In this document: in pieces, positions 37,109 to 51,419 of the stretch
How the letters are laid out: each line of letters starts with the position of its first letter
Numbering within the stretch: position 1 is the first letter of the stretch
DNA from: Nitrospinota bacterium
Lineage (GTDB): Bacteria > Nitrospinota > Nitrospinia > Nitrospinales > VA-1
Assembly (NCBI GenBank): GCA_009873655.1
Contig: WAIB01000001.1
Coordinates: 155,468 to 219,467 of the forward strand
DNA length: 64,000 bases
Reading direction: 5' to 3'
Notes under the pieces: model-generated
Databases searched by the model: none
Seen by the model: only the letters and a program-made list of their open reading frames with translations
Told to the model about the DNA's origin: nothing
Translations under genes and position numbers: made by a program

Positions 37109-39076
37109 TTAAATCATTATCAGTAATAGACTGATGAAACCTACGGCTATAAACAGGGCGTAGTTGCGAACAAAACCCGATTGAAATGCACGTGCGTGCT
37201 TGCTGAGCCACCCAATTGATTTGGCCGTTCCAACCACCGTCCCATCGATGGCTTTCGCATCGCATTCTTTCCAAAGCAGCTTGGAGCCCTCCACCGTCGG
37301 TTGAACGAAGGCGGCATCATATAACTCGTCCACGCCATATTTGTTTTTTACCAATTCGAATCCCCACTGGCCTTTCGTATATTTACCCGGAAGATCCGGC
37401 CGTTTGACGTAAAAGATATAGGCAGCGAAAATGCCGGTAACCGCCACACATGCCGAAAACGCCATCAGGAAAATTTCAAACCATATATTGTGTTCGGCCG
37501 GATCGAGCAAATGCGACCAGGAAGGAGCATGCCGACCCATTTCATGCAGCATGTGTTCGGAATGTTCCAAAGCGTGTGCGAGGTCGAAATGAAGCACCGG
37601 CTCCAACCAGTTATGCAGGATGTGCCACCCATGGAAGAGTGGAATACCCAGCATGCCTCCCACTGTTGCGAGCCCGGCAAGAATAACGAGCGGCATCGTC
37701 ATCACCTTCGGCGATTCATGCGGATGGACATGCGGATCCACACGGGATTCCCCGTGGAAGGTCATAAAGACCAGACGGAACATATAGAATGCCGTTAACA
37801 ATGCTGCCGAAATTCCCATTCCCCAGAAGATAATATTTCCGTCCATCAGGGCGTGGTAGAGGACTTCGTCCTTACTGAAAAATCCGGAAAGAGGGGGTAT
37901 CCCTGCTATCGCCAGGGTGGATACCAAAAAGGTCCAGTACGTGACCGGCATATAATTTTTAAGTCCCCCCATCTTACGCATATCCTGCTCGCCGTGAATA
38001 CCGTGGATAACACTTCCCGAGCCAAGAAAGAGGCAGGCCTTGAAGAACGCATGTGTCACCAAATGGAAGATGGCAGCCGTGTAGGCGCCAACTCCGCAAG
38101 CAAGAAACATGTAGCCGATTTGGCTTACAGTGGAATAGGCGAGTACCCGTTTGATATCAAACTGTGTCATGCCAATGGTGGCTGCCATGATCGCGGTAGC
38201 GGCCCCTATGCCGGCAACGACCATCATTGTCATGGGAGCCAGGTTGAACAGAACATTACAACGCACCACCATATAGACCCCGGCAGTAACCATGGTTGCC
38301 GCATGGATCAATGCACTAACGGGGGTGGGCCCCTCCATTGCGTCTGGCAACCAGGTGTATAAAGGAATCTGCGCCGACTTACCCGTAGCACCCACAAAGA
38401 GCAGCAGGGTAATGATGGTGACTGCTTCCCCGGCATAGATCAGTTTTTCGGGGGCAGCATGCATGACGGTGGAAAAATCAATGGAGCCAAAAATATTGAA
38501 TATGTACATAACAGCCAGGAGGAAGGCGAAGTCACCCACACGGTTGACTATGAAAGCCTTGGTCCCCGCATCGCAGGCTGATTTTTTTTCGAAATAATAA
38601 CCAATGAGGAAATACGAGCAGCAACCCACGCCTTCCCAGCCGATGAACATGAGCAGGAAGTTGTTTCCCATAACCAGAAGCAGCATGGCACTTGCAAACA
38701 GGTTGAAATAGGCAAAGAACCGGTAGAAGCTGTATTCTTCATGCATGTAGCCGATGGCGTAGACATGAATGATAAATCCAACGCCGGTTACCACAAACAT
38801 CATAACCAGGGTCAGCGGATCCACCTGGAAACCAAAATCAACATGAAAATCGCCTGCCCCGAACCAGGACCAGACAACCTGCTCGTAGGCATGCTGGCCT
38901 TCCGGCAGCATGAGGTAGCCTACATAAACCAGTATGGAAGTCAGAAAGGACAGTCCCATACTTCCTGCAGCTATGATGCCGACCGCATTTTTTCCAATAC
39001 GCAGACCAAAAAAACCGTTGATGATGGATCCGAGCAAGGGAAACAGAGGTACCAGGCAAGTTAGTTTTAGCAACAT
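37109..39076 (-). CDS. nuoL: NADH-quinone oxidoreductase subunit L
   Basis: 655 residues. MFIGWEGVGCCSYFLIGYYF, KSAQIPLYTWLPDAMEGPTPVSALIHAATMVTAGVYMV and the long C-terminal extension with the lateral helix identify NuoL. Distal antiporter-like subunit. Seven bases after nuoK. Confidence 0.97.
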   Translation of the reverse strand: MLLKLTCLVPLFPLLGSIINGFFGLRIGKNAVGIIAAGSMGLSFLTSILVYVGYLMLPEGQHAYEQVVWSWFGAGDFHVDFGFQVDPLTLVMMFVVTGVGFIIHVYAIGYMHEEYSFYRFFAYFNLFASAMLLLVMGNNFLLMFIGWEGVGCCSYFLIGYYFEKKSACDAGTKAFIVNRVGDFAFLLAVMYIFNIFGSIDFSTVMHAAPEKLIYAGEAVTIITLLLFVGATGKSAQIPLYTWLPDAMEGPTPVSALIHAATMVTAGVYMVVRCNVLFNLAPMTMMVVAGIGAATAIMAATIGMTQFDIKRVLAYSTVSQIGYMFLACGVGAYTAAIFHLVTHAFFKACLFLGSGSVIHGIHGEQDMRKMGGLKNYMPVTYWTFLVSTLAIAGIPPLSGFFSKDEVLYHALMDGNIIFWGMGISAALLTAFYMFRLVFMTFHGESRVDPHVHPHESPKVMTMPLVILAGLATVGGMLGIPLFHGWHILHNWLEPVLHFDLAHALEHSEHMLHEMGRHAPSWSHLLDPAEHNIWFEIFLMAFSACVAVTGIFAAYIFYVKRPDLPGKYTKGQWGFELVKNKYGVDELYDAAFVQPTVEGSKLLWKECDAKAIDGTVVGTAKSIGWLSKHARAFQSGFVRNYALFIAVGFISLLLIMI

Positions 39077-39083
39077 ACTTTTA

Positions 39084-39398
39084 TTACCACTTCAACAGGT
39101 TGAATTCATCAAGATTAACTGTCGGTTTATTCCGGTGCAAGGCAATGATGATTGCCAGGCCCACCGAAACTTCCGCTGCAGCAACACACATGACCATGAA
39201 ACTGAAAATCTGTCCGTTGGAAAGATTTAAATAATGGTCGAAAGCAATCAGGGAAATGTTCACCGCGTTCAACATGATTTCGATTGACATGAATACAACG
39301 ATTACGTTGCGACGAACAAGAACACCCACGATTCCGATTACAAACAGAACCGCGCTTAAGGTCAAATAATGGGCTAAGGGAACTGTGCCTTCAAACAT
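39084..39398 (-). CDS. nuoK: NADH-quinone oxidoreductase subunit K
   Basis: 104 residues, three membrane helices, with the buried glutamate in [12 protein letters not shown] and the second in [13 protein letters not shown]. Part of the E-channel linking quinone chemistry to pumping. Separated from nuoJ by two bases. Confidence 0.97.
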   Translation of the reverse strand: MFEGTVPLAHYLTLSAVLFVIGIVGVLVRRNVIVVFMSIEIMLNAVNISLIAFDHYLNLSNGQIFSFMVMCVAAAEVSVGLAIIIALHRNKPTVNLDEFNLLKW

Positions 39399-39400
39399 AT

Positions 39401-39910
39401 TCAGTCCAGTTTAGGTTTCGCCAGGACAACCGCCCCGATCATTGCTGCCAACAATAAAAGAGATGCCACTTCAAATGGCAGAACAAAATCCGTGAACAAA
39501 GATTCGCCCACGGTCGCAACCGTTCCAAAAGTATCAGGAAGCTCCGCCGGAGAATCTAAATCCGCCATAAAGGTCACGTCCACAATTTTGTATAAAATTC
39601 CAATCGCAAGCGCGCTGGTTAAAATCGTGATGTAAAGATTTTTATCCCTTGATACCCAATCCGCAGAGGCCGCTTGTTTCAAGTTTAGAAGCATGATCAC
39701 AAACATGAATAAAACCATGATCGCTCCCGCATAGATGATGACCTGCAGGACTGCAATAAAGTGGGCCTGCTGCAATACAAATATTCCTGCCAAACCCAGC
39801 ATCATTCCAATCAGGCACATGGCCGAACCGACCGGGCTGGTATTCAGAATAACCCCCAGGGCCAGCGCCACACACAGACCGGCAATAGGATAAAAAATCA
39901 GTAATTCCAT
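39401..39910 (-). CDS. nuoJ: NADH-quinone oxidoreductase subunit J
   Basis: 169 residues, five membrane helices, with the family segment [28 protein letters not shown] that bears the pi-bulge region. Overlaps the end of nuoI by 13 bases, indicating translational coupling. Confidence 0.96.
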   Translation of the reverse strand: MELLIFYPIAGLCVALALGVILNTSPVGSAMCLIGMMLGLAGIFVLQQAHFIAVLQVIIYAGAIMVLFMFVIMLLNLKQAASADWVSRDKNLYITILTSALAIGILYKIVDVTFMADLDSPAELPDTFGTVATVGESLFTDFVLPFEVASLLLLAAMIGAVVLAKPKLD

Positions 39911-40467
39911 TTAGCGTACATGTTTCGGGTGAACTCAATTCGCTTTTGCAAATCCGCCACCGGAGTTAAAAGCTGCTCTTTTGTGTAAAGCATTTTTTTG
40001 CGGTCCAGCATGGAAATTTCGCAATCATCACTCATGAAAATCGCTTCTTCGGGACAGGCTTCTTCACAGTTCCCGCAGAAAATGCAGATCGCGTAATCAA
40101 TATTGAATACATCAGGCCAGCGTTCATATTGGTTCTGTTTGCCGCTGTTTTCACCCGGTTCAATATGAATACAGTAAGCCGGGCAGGCAATTTCACATAG
40201 ACCGCATGCGACACACGCAGGGTGACCATCTTCATTCTGCGCCAATACCGGACGCCCCCGGTAAGCGACAGGGTATTGAACCTGCTCTTCAGGGTAATAA
40301 ACGGTCATGATTTTTCGTTCTTTCTGGGTGCCCAGAAAAAAGGGAATGAAACCAAAAAGATTGACAAAGAAATGCCGGGAAGTGATGATCATTCCCTTTA
40401 TGATTTCAGGAATGTAAATCCTTTCCCACCAGGTCATCTTGATATTTCTGTTTACATAATAGGCCAT
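39898..40467 (-). CDS. nuoI: NADH-quinone oxidoreductase subunit I
   Basis: 189 residues. Two [4Fe-4S] motifs, CVACGLCEIACP and CIFCGNCEEACP, carry clusters N6a and N6b; the N-terminal helix lies along the membrane. The ATG at 40467 has a perfect AAGGAGG seven bases upstream. NuoI passes electrons to NuoB, which is missing from this cluster. Confidence 0.97.
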   Translation of the reverse strand: MAYYVNRNIKMTWWERIYIPEIIKGMIITSRHFFVNLFGFIPFFLGTQKERKIMTVYYPEEQVQYPVAYRGRPVLAQNEDGHPACVACGLCEIACPAYCIHIEPGENSGKQNQYERWPDVFNIDYAICIFCGNCEEACPEEAIFMSDDCEISMLDRKKMLYTKEQLLTPVADLQKRIEFTRNMYAKWNY

Positions 40468-40480
40468 GGTCGGCCTCCTT

Positions 40481-41557
40481 TTATTTCAGCACCAGGATGA
40501 AGATCCCGGTAACAAGAATGTTGGCCAAAGAAAGGGGTAGAAGAATTTTCCAACCCAATTTCATAATCTGGTCATAACGAAACCGGGGCAGCGTCCATCG
40601 AATGGTCATTTGTAACCATATAAAGAAAACGACTTTCGAGAAGAACACCCCGACATGAATCAACATCACTAAAATATTCGAACCCGTTGTACCTAGAAAA
40701 TCAAACCAGCTGAGCAGGGTGGCGGTCGTTAAAAACGGAATATGCCAGGCCCCGAAAAATAAAATGGTCATGATGGCACCGATGGTTACCATCTCGATGA
40801 ATTCCGACATAAAAAACATGCCGAATTTCAAACCGCTGTACTCGGTGAAATAACCCGCAACGATTTCAGATTCTGCTTCCGGATTATCAAAGGGGATCCG
40901 TTTGTTTTCGGCTATCGAGGCGGCAAGAAACATGAAGAATCCCAAAGGCTGAAGGAATAATCCCCATTTGAAGAAATCTTCCTGTATGGCTCCAATGGTC
41001 GTCAGTTTCATGGACTCGTAAACCATCAGAACGCCAACAATGGTAAGCCCCATCGTGACTTCATAAGAAATCATTTGCGATGCGGTTCGCATCGAACCCA
41101 GCAGGGACCAGTTGTTGTTGGAACTCCACCCCGCGATGACATAGCCGTATGTGGCAAGAGATGCGATTGCAAAAACGAAAAGGAGACCCACATCCAAATC
41201 CGAAATGACAAGATTGACCTCTTTGTCAAAAATAGTGTATTGCCCGCCAAAAGGAACGACTGCAAAAGTGAGGATGGCCGGAACCACAGCGATGATAGGG
41301 CTGATGGTGTGTAGAATTTTATTGGCACCCTGAGGAATAAAATCTTCCTTCGTGAACATCTTCAAGGCATCTGCGATGCAGTGGAACAAACCGATTGCCG
41401 TGAAGCCTAGGATGTCCGCCCTGTTAGCGCCAATCCTGTCCTGCATGATGGCACTTTGTTTTCTTTCCACCCACGTTAATATGGGTGCAAAAAAACCAAC
41501 GGTGACACCGATGATAAAAAGAATCTTCGCTAATGTGATTGCCAAATCAACCCACAT
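40481..41557 (-). CDS. nuoH: NADH-quinone oxidoreductase subunit H
   Basis: 358 residues, eight helices. TWVERKQSAIMQDRIGANRADILG and the quinone-cavity loop IPFDNPEAESEIVAGYFTEYSG are intact. It builds the quinone chamber together with NuoB and NuoD. It begins 11 bases after nuoC ends, where most genomes have nuoD to nuoG. Confidence 0.97.
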   Translation of the reverse strand: MWVDLAITLAKILFIIGVTVGFFAPILTWVERKQSAIMQDRIGANRADILGFTAIGLFHCIADALKMFTKEDFIPQGANKILHTISPIIAVVPAILTFAVVPFGGQYTIFDKEVNLVISDLDVGLLFVFAIASLATYGYVIAGWSSNNNWSLLGSMRTASQMISYEVTMGLTIVGVLMVYESMKLTTIGAIQEDFFKWGLFLQPLGFFMFLAASIAENKRIPFDNPEAESEIVAGYFTEYSGLKFGMFFMSEFIEMVTIGAIMTILFFGAWHIPFLTTATLLSWFDFLGTTGSNILVMLIHVGVFFSKVVFFIWLQMTIRWTLPRFRYDQIMKLGWKILLPLSLANILVTGIFILVLK

Positions 41558-41568
41558 CTTAAATTACC

Positions 41569-42054
41569 TTAGTTCAGAGGCCCGATTAAGGGCTGCCGCT
41601 TATTGACCGGATAATCTTTTCGTAAAGGATGCCCCTTGAATTCTTCATAAAGAAGAATTCTTTTTAAATCGGGATGATTGCGAAACTTTATTCCGTACAT
41701 GTCCCAGATTTCCCTTTCAAACCAGTTGGCCGTTTTCCATACTTCGGTGACGGTATCTGCGATACAGTCTTCCATCGATACAGGGAGCTTGACCCTTAAC
41801 CGGTCGTTGTGTTCCAGGGAATAGAAGTGGTAGACCACCTCGAAACGTTCGGTCTTTTTGGACAAGTAGTCAACCGCTGTGATGTCCATCAGGAACTTAA
41901 AAGAAAGTCCCGGATCGTCTCTCAGGAATTTGAAAAACTCATTGCCGCAATCTTTTTTAACGGTAACCGTCTGGTCGCCGCGAAAATTATGGCTGTCCAA
42001 CACCAGGTCGCCGTATTTGCTTTTAATCAGGTCAATGAATTTTGTATCAGACAT
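41569..42054 (-). CDS. nuoC: NADH-quinone oxidoreductase subunit C
   Basis: 161 residues, stand-alone NuoC (30-kDa subunit): YHFYSLEHNDRLRVKLPV, WFEREIWDMYGIKFRNHPDLKRILL and GHPLRKDYP are diagnostic. It ends soon after the DYP motif with no NuoD fusion. It normally sits on NuoD in the peripheral arm. 82 bases separate it from nuoA, with no nuoB between. Confidence 0.96.
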   Translation of the reverse strand: MSDTKFIDLIKSKYGDLVLDSHNFRGDQTVTVKKDCGNEFFKFLRDDPGLSFKFLMDITAVDYLSKKTERFEVVYHFYSLEHNDRLRVKLPVSMEDCIADTVTEVWKTANWFEREIWDMYGIKFRNHPDLKRILLYEEFKGHPLRKDYPVNKRQPLIGPLN

Positions 42055-42136
42055 AGCTCTGTTTTAATCAATCATGGGCAATCTTAATGATTGCCTTCAA
42101 AAAGTTTCGCACCTTATCACCGGGTGTGTTCCCGGG

Positions 42137-42493
42137 TTATTCCCAATCCAGCCCGCCGCGCTTCCAAACGTAAAGCAACCCGACCCCGAGTATCAGGATA
42201 AACAAAAGCATTTCCACAAAGCCAAAAAGTCCCAGTCTCTTGAATAATACGGCCCAGGGAAAAAAGAAAATGGCTTCGATATCGAACAGGACAAATAAAA
42301 CCGCCACCAGGTAAAACTTGACGGAGAATCTTTGATGAGGAGATACCAACTGGCTTTCGCCACATTCGAAGGGTTCCATTTTATCAGCGAAATGCCTTTT
42401 TGGACCCAGAAGAGAGGTCATGGTAACCATTCCACAGGCAATGCCCAGGGCGAACAGTAACATGATTGCGGCACCCGTATATTGTTCCAGCAT
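42137..42493 (-). CDS. nuoA: NADH-quinone oxidoreductase subunit A
   Basis: 118 residues from the ATG at 42493, three membrane helices, with FECGESQLVSPHQRFSVKFYLVAVLFVLFDIEAIFFFPWA. A frame open to 42694 would add 67 residues, but its start lies upstream of the probable promoter (42662-42690), so I reject it. No good ribosome binding site was seen. First gene of the cluster. Confidence 0.9.
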   Translation of the reverse strand: MLEQYTGAAIMLLFALGIACGMVTMTSLLGPKRHFADKMEPFECGESQLVSPHQRFSVKFYLVAVLFVLFDIEAIFFFPWAVLFKRLGLFGFVEMLLFILILGVGLLYVWKRGGLDWE

Positions 42494-42661
42494 ATCTTTT
42501 AAAAAAGGCAGTTTTGCTGCAAAAGAATTAAAGAGAAATTCTGTTTTTGTATATTTTTTCCTGCGAAAAAATTCCTCTGGACAACCTGCCTTAAACCCCC
42601 ATAAATAAACAGTTAATTGAATTGTAGTGAAGGGTGCTAAGTACTGATAAATAGAAGGGCG

Positions 42662-42690
42662 AATATAACCAAGCCAGTAGTTTTTGTCAA
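42662..42690 (-). promoter_or_regulatory. Sigma70-type promoter of the nuo cluster
   Basis: TTGACA (6 of 6), 17-base spacer, TATATT (5 of 6) on the minus strand. Expected transcription start near 42655, giving a leader of about 160 bases before nuoA. It lies between the rrn terminator and nuoA; nothing else is seen in 42494-42856. Confidence 0.75.
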
Positions 42691-42859
42691 TCAAAAAGCG
42701 TTGAATTTCTTGGAAATTTTAGCCCCTGAGACGGGGTAATCGGAGCATGGAATTCCTTAAAATCAGGCGGGAAAATCCGGGGGAAGGGGATCGGAAGGAA
42801 TCCGCCATTTGACAGGTCTGAAAAAGCGGGTTTCTCAAAGAATTAGATGGGGATAAAAA

Positions 42860-42893
42860 AAAACGCCGCCAGCGGTTTTGCTGACGGCGTTTT
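42860..42893 (-). terminator. rrn operon terminator
   Basis: On the minus strand a 14-bp stem AAAACGCCGTCAGC/GCTGGCGGCGTTTT (one G-T pair) with a six-base loop is followed by a T-run, right after the 5S gene. Confidence 0.92.
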
Positions 42894-42901
42894 GAATAAA
42901 A

Positions 42902-43017
<116 letters not shown>

Positions 43018-43071
43018 AAAAATCCGATATTTAAATGCAATTGAATTAGTCTGAAGTAGTGGGGAAATAAA

Positions 43072-46104
<3,033 letters not shown>

Positions 46105-46138
46105 AAATTTTAAATCCTCAGCTACTTCAAACTATATT

Positions 46139-46154
46139 CAATTGTCAAAGAACA
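46139..46154 (-). promoter_or_regulatory. boxA-like antitermination site before 23S
   Basis: TGTTCTTTGACAATTG on the minus strand, 35 bases before the 23S 5' end, matches the boxA consensus TGYTCTTTNANA bound by NusB/NusE during rRNA transcription. Confidence 0.6.
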
Positions 46155-46217
46155 CTCGCCCCGCCAGGGGCATTTTAAAAACTCTAAATCTTTTCCGACA
46201 CTGCAAATTCCGGAGCA

Positions 46218-46290
46218 TGGAGGTGAACGGGTTCGAACCGATGACCTCCTGCGTGCAAGGCAGGCGCTCTCCCAACTGAGCTACACCCCC
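46218..46290 (-). tRNA. tRNA-Ala (anticodon TGC)
   Basis: 73 bases without an encoded CCA (the base after A73 starts TGC). Acceptor stem GGGGGTG/CACCTCC, D arm AGCTC..GAGC, anticodon TGC in CCTTGCACG, T loop TTCGAAC. The T stem has a T-T mismatch at the second pair (50-64). Located in the 16S-23S spacer. Confidence 0.95.
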
Positions 46291-46412
46291 AGATCATGGG
46301 AACTCCAGACTCAACCCCTTACCAGGGGAGGCAAACAGCAACATCTCTTTAAGCCGAGACAACCTATTGCCAGCCCGCATTTGCCATAGCAAACCGGCCT
46401 CACGCCAAGTGA

Positions 46413-46489
<77 letters not shown>

Positions 46490-46607
46490 GTTCACAGGCT
46501 TAAAGCGCACTTCCTATGTGAAGTGTCCAAATAATAAATAAGAACAGGTGTCAAAGACATTGCGGGTATCGATCTAGATAGCGCTGTATCACTTATAGTG
46601 ATAAGTG

Positions 46608-48138
<1,531 letters not shown>

Positions 48139-48210
48139 AAAACATGGAAATTTAATCCAAAAAAAAACAAAGTAATTGTTGCTAGACCCGCAACATCATT
48201 TGACACCTAT

Positions 48211-48227
48211 TCAATTTTCAAAGAGCA
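48211..48227 (-). promoter_or_regulatory. boxA-like antitermination site in rrn leader
   Basis: TGCTCTTTGAAAATTGA on the minus strand, 73 bases before the 16S 5' end, a good boxA match and closely similar to the one before 23S. Confidence 0.65.
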
Positions 48228-48381
48228 ACTCCAAAAAAGCGTATACTAATACGCCAACTGGCAAAAAATGTAATCTGAATTTACTGAAAAAAAGGCGAGA
48301 AATCTCTATTTGAAAGCCTTTTCAATTTGCAGAAAAAACTTTCAGATAAAGATTTTCACGCAACTTGTTTCCAGCCCAGTA

Positions 48382-48410
48382 ATAATAGTACCTGAATCTT
48401 TGAAAAGCAA
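48382..48410 (-). promoter_or_regulatory. Candidate rrn promoter
   Basis: TTGCTT, 17-base spacer, TATTAT (5 of 6) on the minus strand, about 245 bases before 16S and upstream of boxA. The -35 is weak. The rest of 48139-48641 has only a long hairpin (GCCCCC...GGGGGC, about 48549-48581) that may close the ABC transporter transcript. Confidence 0.4.
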
Positions 48411-48641
48411 GGGCAAATTATTCAAAAAATACGATTTTTTTAATTATTTTTTTATGGGCCCTGAAATTTTTCCGGAAACTCCAAAAACGACCCCCGGTTT
48501 TTGGCGGGCAAATTCCCGAGTTTCAAGCCGGATCCCTTCTGTATTTATGCCCCCCCAATAAAATTTATTTCTTAGGGGGCCTGGTTCTATGGGTGATCAG
48601 CCAATAGGGCGCCCCCAGGGTCATTTTGGGTTTATATGGAC

Positions 48642-50393
48642 TCAGGAGTTTTCTGCTTCCGCATCCTCGACCATTTGAAGGCTTTTCAGGGTGTAGAGTT
48701 TGTGGTACAGCCCTTCCTTGGCCATCAACTGCGTGTGGTTTCCGCTTTCAATCAGTTTCCCTTTGTCCAAAACAAGAATTCGTTCGGCGTTATGGATGGT
48801 TGACAGTCGATGCGCGATGATGAAAGACGTCCGGCCTTCCATAAGCCTTTCAAGGGCTTCCTGGATCAGCAGTTCGGACTCGTTATCCAATGCCGAGGTG
48901 GCTTCATCAAGGATCAGGATGCGAGGATTTTTCAGGATAGCGCGGGCGATTGCTATCCGTTGCCTTTGTCCTGCCGAAAGTCGGATGCCTTTTTCTCCGA
49001 CGATGGTTTCGTATCTTTCCGGAGTCTCCATGATGAATGTATGGGCGTTTGCGGCTTTGGCTGCTTCGACCACTTCTTCTCGGGTGGCACCGTGCTTGGC
49101 GTATTCAATGTTTTGTAGAATGGTGCCTCCAAACAAGATAGTTTCCTGGGGAACGATTCCGATTTGTTTCCAGTAGCTGGATTGTTGAACGGTGTTAATG
49201 GGAATTCCATCGATTCTTATTTCCCCTTGGATGGGATCATAAAACCGGTGCAGCAGTTGTACCAGAGTGCTTTTGCCCGCACCGCTCGGGCCTACCAGGG
49301 CGATGGTTTGTCCGGGTTCCACGGTAAAACTGATTCCCTGTATGACCTCCTGATCTTCCCGGTAATGGAAGTGAACGTCGTCTAATTCAACTTTTCCTTC
49401 AATGCGTGGAAGAGGCTTGGCGTCGGGCAGGTCGCGGACTTCGCCCTCCATCGCCAAAATTTCAAAGACCCTCTGACTGGCGCCCGCCCCTTCTTGCATG
49501 CGGGCGTAAAGGCGTGCGAAACTGCCCATCGGCCCGGCAATGATAGTTGCGTAAAGGATAAATGCGATGAGTTCGCCCGGACTGATCTCTCCAAGGATGA
49601 CCTCGCGTCCTCCATACCAGAGCAGTATCAGTGATGTGGTGAAGGCGATGAACCCGATGCTTGGGCCGAAAAAAGAAGAGATAATCACCCGCTTTTTAGC
49701 GGATTGAAAACTGTCTTCAATGGCGTTGCCAAAGCGTTCGTTTTCCAGTTTGCTGCGCACGAAGGATTTGACGACCTGGATGCAGGAAATATTTTCTTCA
49801 AGTATGGTGGTTGATACTGCGAGCTTGTCTTGAATTTCCGTCGACAGCTTTTTTAATTTACGACCAAAGGTTCTCGCAAACAGAACGAGAATGGGAGCAA
49901 GCACCAGAACCAGGCAAGTCAGTTTCCAGTTCATATAGGTGATGATAATGACTCCTCCGAAAAGCCGAATGGACTGTTGCAGCAGGGTTGCAGGCAGGTC
50001 CGTCACGATGCTTTCGATGGTAGTAATATCGTTTGTCATGCGGGAGACAATTTCTCCGGTGCGGCGTTTTACAAAGAAGCTGAGGGAAAGGGTTTGCAGA
50101 TGCTCAAACAGTTTTTTTCGAAAATCCGTGATGGCGCGTTTTTCAGTCAGATCAAATAAGTAGTTGTGTGTCGTCGAAAAAACAAGCTGCAGGAGAAAGA
50201 GCCCTGCAATGCTGAGCGTCAGGTTGTTCATCAGCGCCATGTTTTTTTCAACCATGACGACATCAACAAGCTTTTTGATATAGAGTGGGACGGCGAGATT
50301 GGTCAGTGATGCGATGATGAGACAGACAGCTCCCACATACAATGCGGTTTTGTAGGGAACGAGAAGTTTTAAAAGTTGTCTGTAGTTTTTCAT
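48642..50393 (-). CDS. ABC exporter, MsbA/multidrug-type (fused TMD-NBD)
   Basis: 583 residues: six membrane helices (about 1-310) and a nucleotide-binding domain with Walker A GPSGAGKST, signature LSAGQ (Ala replacing the usual Gly), Walker B ILILDEATSALD and H-loop AHRLS. Homodimeric type IV exporters of this kind flip lipid A, lipids or drugs. The context gives no substrate. Monocistronic, between the rrn operon and mqnP; divergent from the latter. Confidence 0.9.
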   Translation of the reverse strand: MKNYRQLLKLLVPYKTALYVGAVCLIIASLTNLAVPLYIKKLVDVVMVEKNMALMNNLTLSIAGLFLLQLVFSTTHNYLFDLTEKRAITDFRKKLFEHLQTLSLSFFVKRRTGEIVSRMTNDITTIESIVTDLPATLLQQSIRLFGGVIIITYMNWKLTCLVLVLAPILVLFARTFGRKLKKLSTEIQDKLAVSTTILEENISCIQVVKSFVRSKLENERFGNAIEDSFQSAKKRVIISSFFGPSIGFIAFTTSLILLWYGGREVILGEISPGELIAFILYATIIAGPMGSFARLYARMQEGAGASQRVFEILAMEGEVRDLPDAKPLPRIEGKVELDDVHFHYREDQEVIQGISFTVEPGQTIALVGPSGAGKSTLVQLLHRFYDPIQGEIRIDGIPINTVQQSSYWKQIGIVPQETILFGGTILQNIEYAKHGATREEVVEAAKAANAHTFIMETPERYETIVGEKGIRLSAGQRQRIAIARAILKNPRILILDEATSALDNESELLIQEALERLMEGRTSFIIAHRLSTIHNAERILVLDKGKLIESGNHTQLMAKEGLYHKLYTLKSLQMVEDAEAENS

Positions 50394-50472
50394 TGAAATC
50401 GAGCCGGCTTTATTTAAGTTGGTTAATGTAGCATATTTTATTTAATGAGCGGTTAATTGGGGAGAGGTTTCT

Positions 50473-51330
50473 TTGTTTGAGAAGCTTTCTGCAATACTTG
50501 CGGATATAAAAATTCAACACACGGTTTTTGCATTGCCGTTTGCGGTCATCAGCGCTTTTATAGCGGCGGGGGGACTGCCGGAAACGGAGAAAATGATTTG
50601 GATCGTGGTTTGCATGGTCGGGGCAAGAAGCGCGGCCATGGCATTCAACCGTATTATGGATGCGCGATTCGATAAAGAGAACCCCCGTACTCAGAACCGG
50701 GCGCTTCCTGCAGGTTTGGTGGATGGGAAGAGTTACTGGTTATTTCTGATCGTCTCGTCTGCCATTTTTATTTTTGCCGCAGGTATGTTGAACCGACTTG
50801 CTTTAATTCTGTCTCCGGTAGCATTGGCCATTGTATTTTTTTATTCGGTAACGAAGCGGTTCACAGCGTATTCGCATTTCTGGTTGGGGCTTGCTATTTC
50901 AATCGCTCCCGTCGGGGCATGGGTGGCAATTCGTGAAGAGATTTCTTTTGTTTCCCTGTTGCTCGGCGCGGCTGTGGTTTTCTGGCTGATTGGGTTTGAT
51001 ATTCTTTATTCCTGCATGGATGTGGAGTTTGATCAAAGAAGTAATTTGAAATCCATCCCGCAGCAATTCGGTGTTGAAATGGCTTTGCGGATTGCTTTTG
51101 CTTCGCACGGCCTGATGGTTCTTTTTCTGTTCGTGCTGATGTTTTTTGCCGGTAAGTTGGGGGTGTTGTACCTTTCGGGGGTGGTTATTGTTGCCGGTTT
51201 GCTGATATATGAGCATTCGCTGGTACGCCCGGATGATCTTTCAAAAATAAATGTTGCCTTTTTCAATATCAATGGAATTATAAGTATTGGCCTCATGTTT
51301 TTTGTTATCGCGGATTGTGTGTGGATGTAG
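50473..51330 (+). CDS. mqnP: UbiA-family prenyltransferase, probable MqnP
   Basis: 285 residues, eight to nine membrane helices. The first Asp-rich motif is NRIMDARFD (Asn59, Asp63, Asp67) and the second is MDVEFDQ near 185, both binding Mg-prenyl diphosphate. The neighbouring mqnE, 89 bases downstream, makes it likely that the acceptor is the futalosine-pathway 1,4-dihydroxy-6-naphthoate. TTG start with GGAGAGG upstream. 4-hydroxybenzoate prenyltransferase (UbiA) is the alternative. Confidence 0.85.
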   Translation: MFEKLSAILADIKIQHTVFALPFAVISAFIAAGGLPETEKMIWIVVCMVGARSAAMAFNRIMDARFDKENPRTQNRALPAGLVDGKSYWLFLIVSSAIFIFAAGMLNRLALILSPVALAIVFFYSVTKRFTAYSHFWLGLAISIAPVGAWVAIREEISFVSLLLGAAVVFWLIGFDILYSCMDVEFDQRSNLKSIPQQFGVEMALRIAFASHGLMVLFLFVLMFFAGKLGVLYLSGVVIVAGLLIYEHSLVRPDDLSKINVAFFNINGIISIGLMFFVIADCVWM

Positions 51331-51419
51331 GGAGTATTTAAGCCCACATCTTTATTTCTCATTAACTTGAAATCGAGTATAATTTTTCTTTAAGCATCAA
51401 TTAACAGGGATGACTTTTT

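Noticed and set aside
42494..42694. N-terminal extension of NuoA
   Set aside because: Start lies upstream of the -35 box of the probable nuo promoter and the extra residues do not resemble NuoA.
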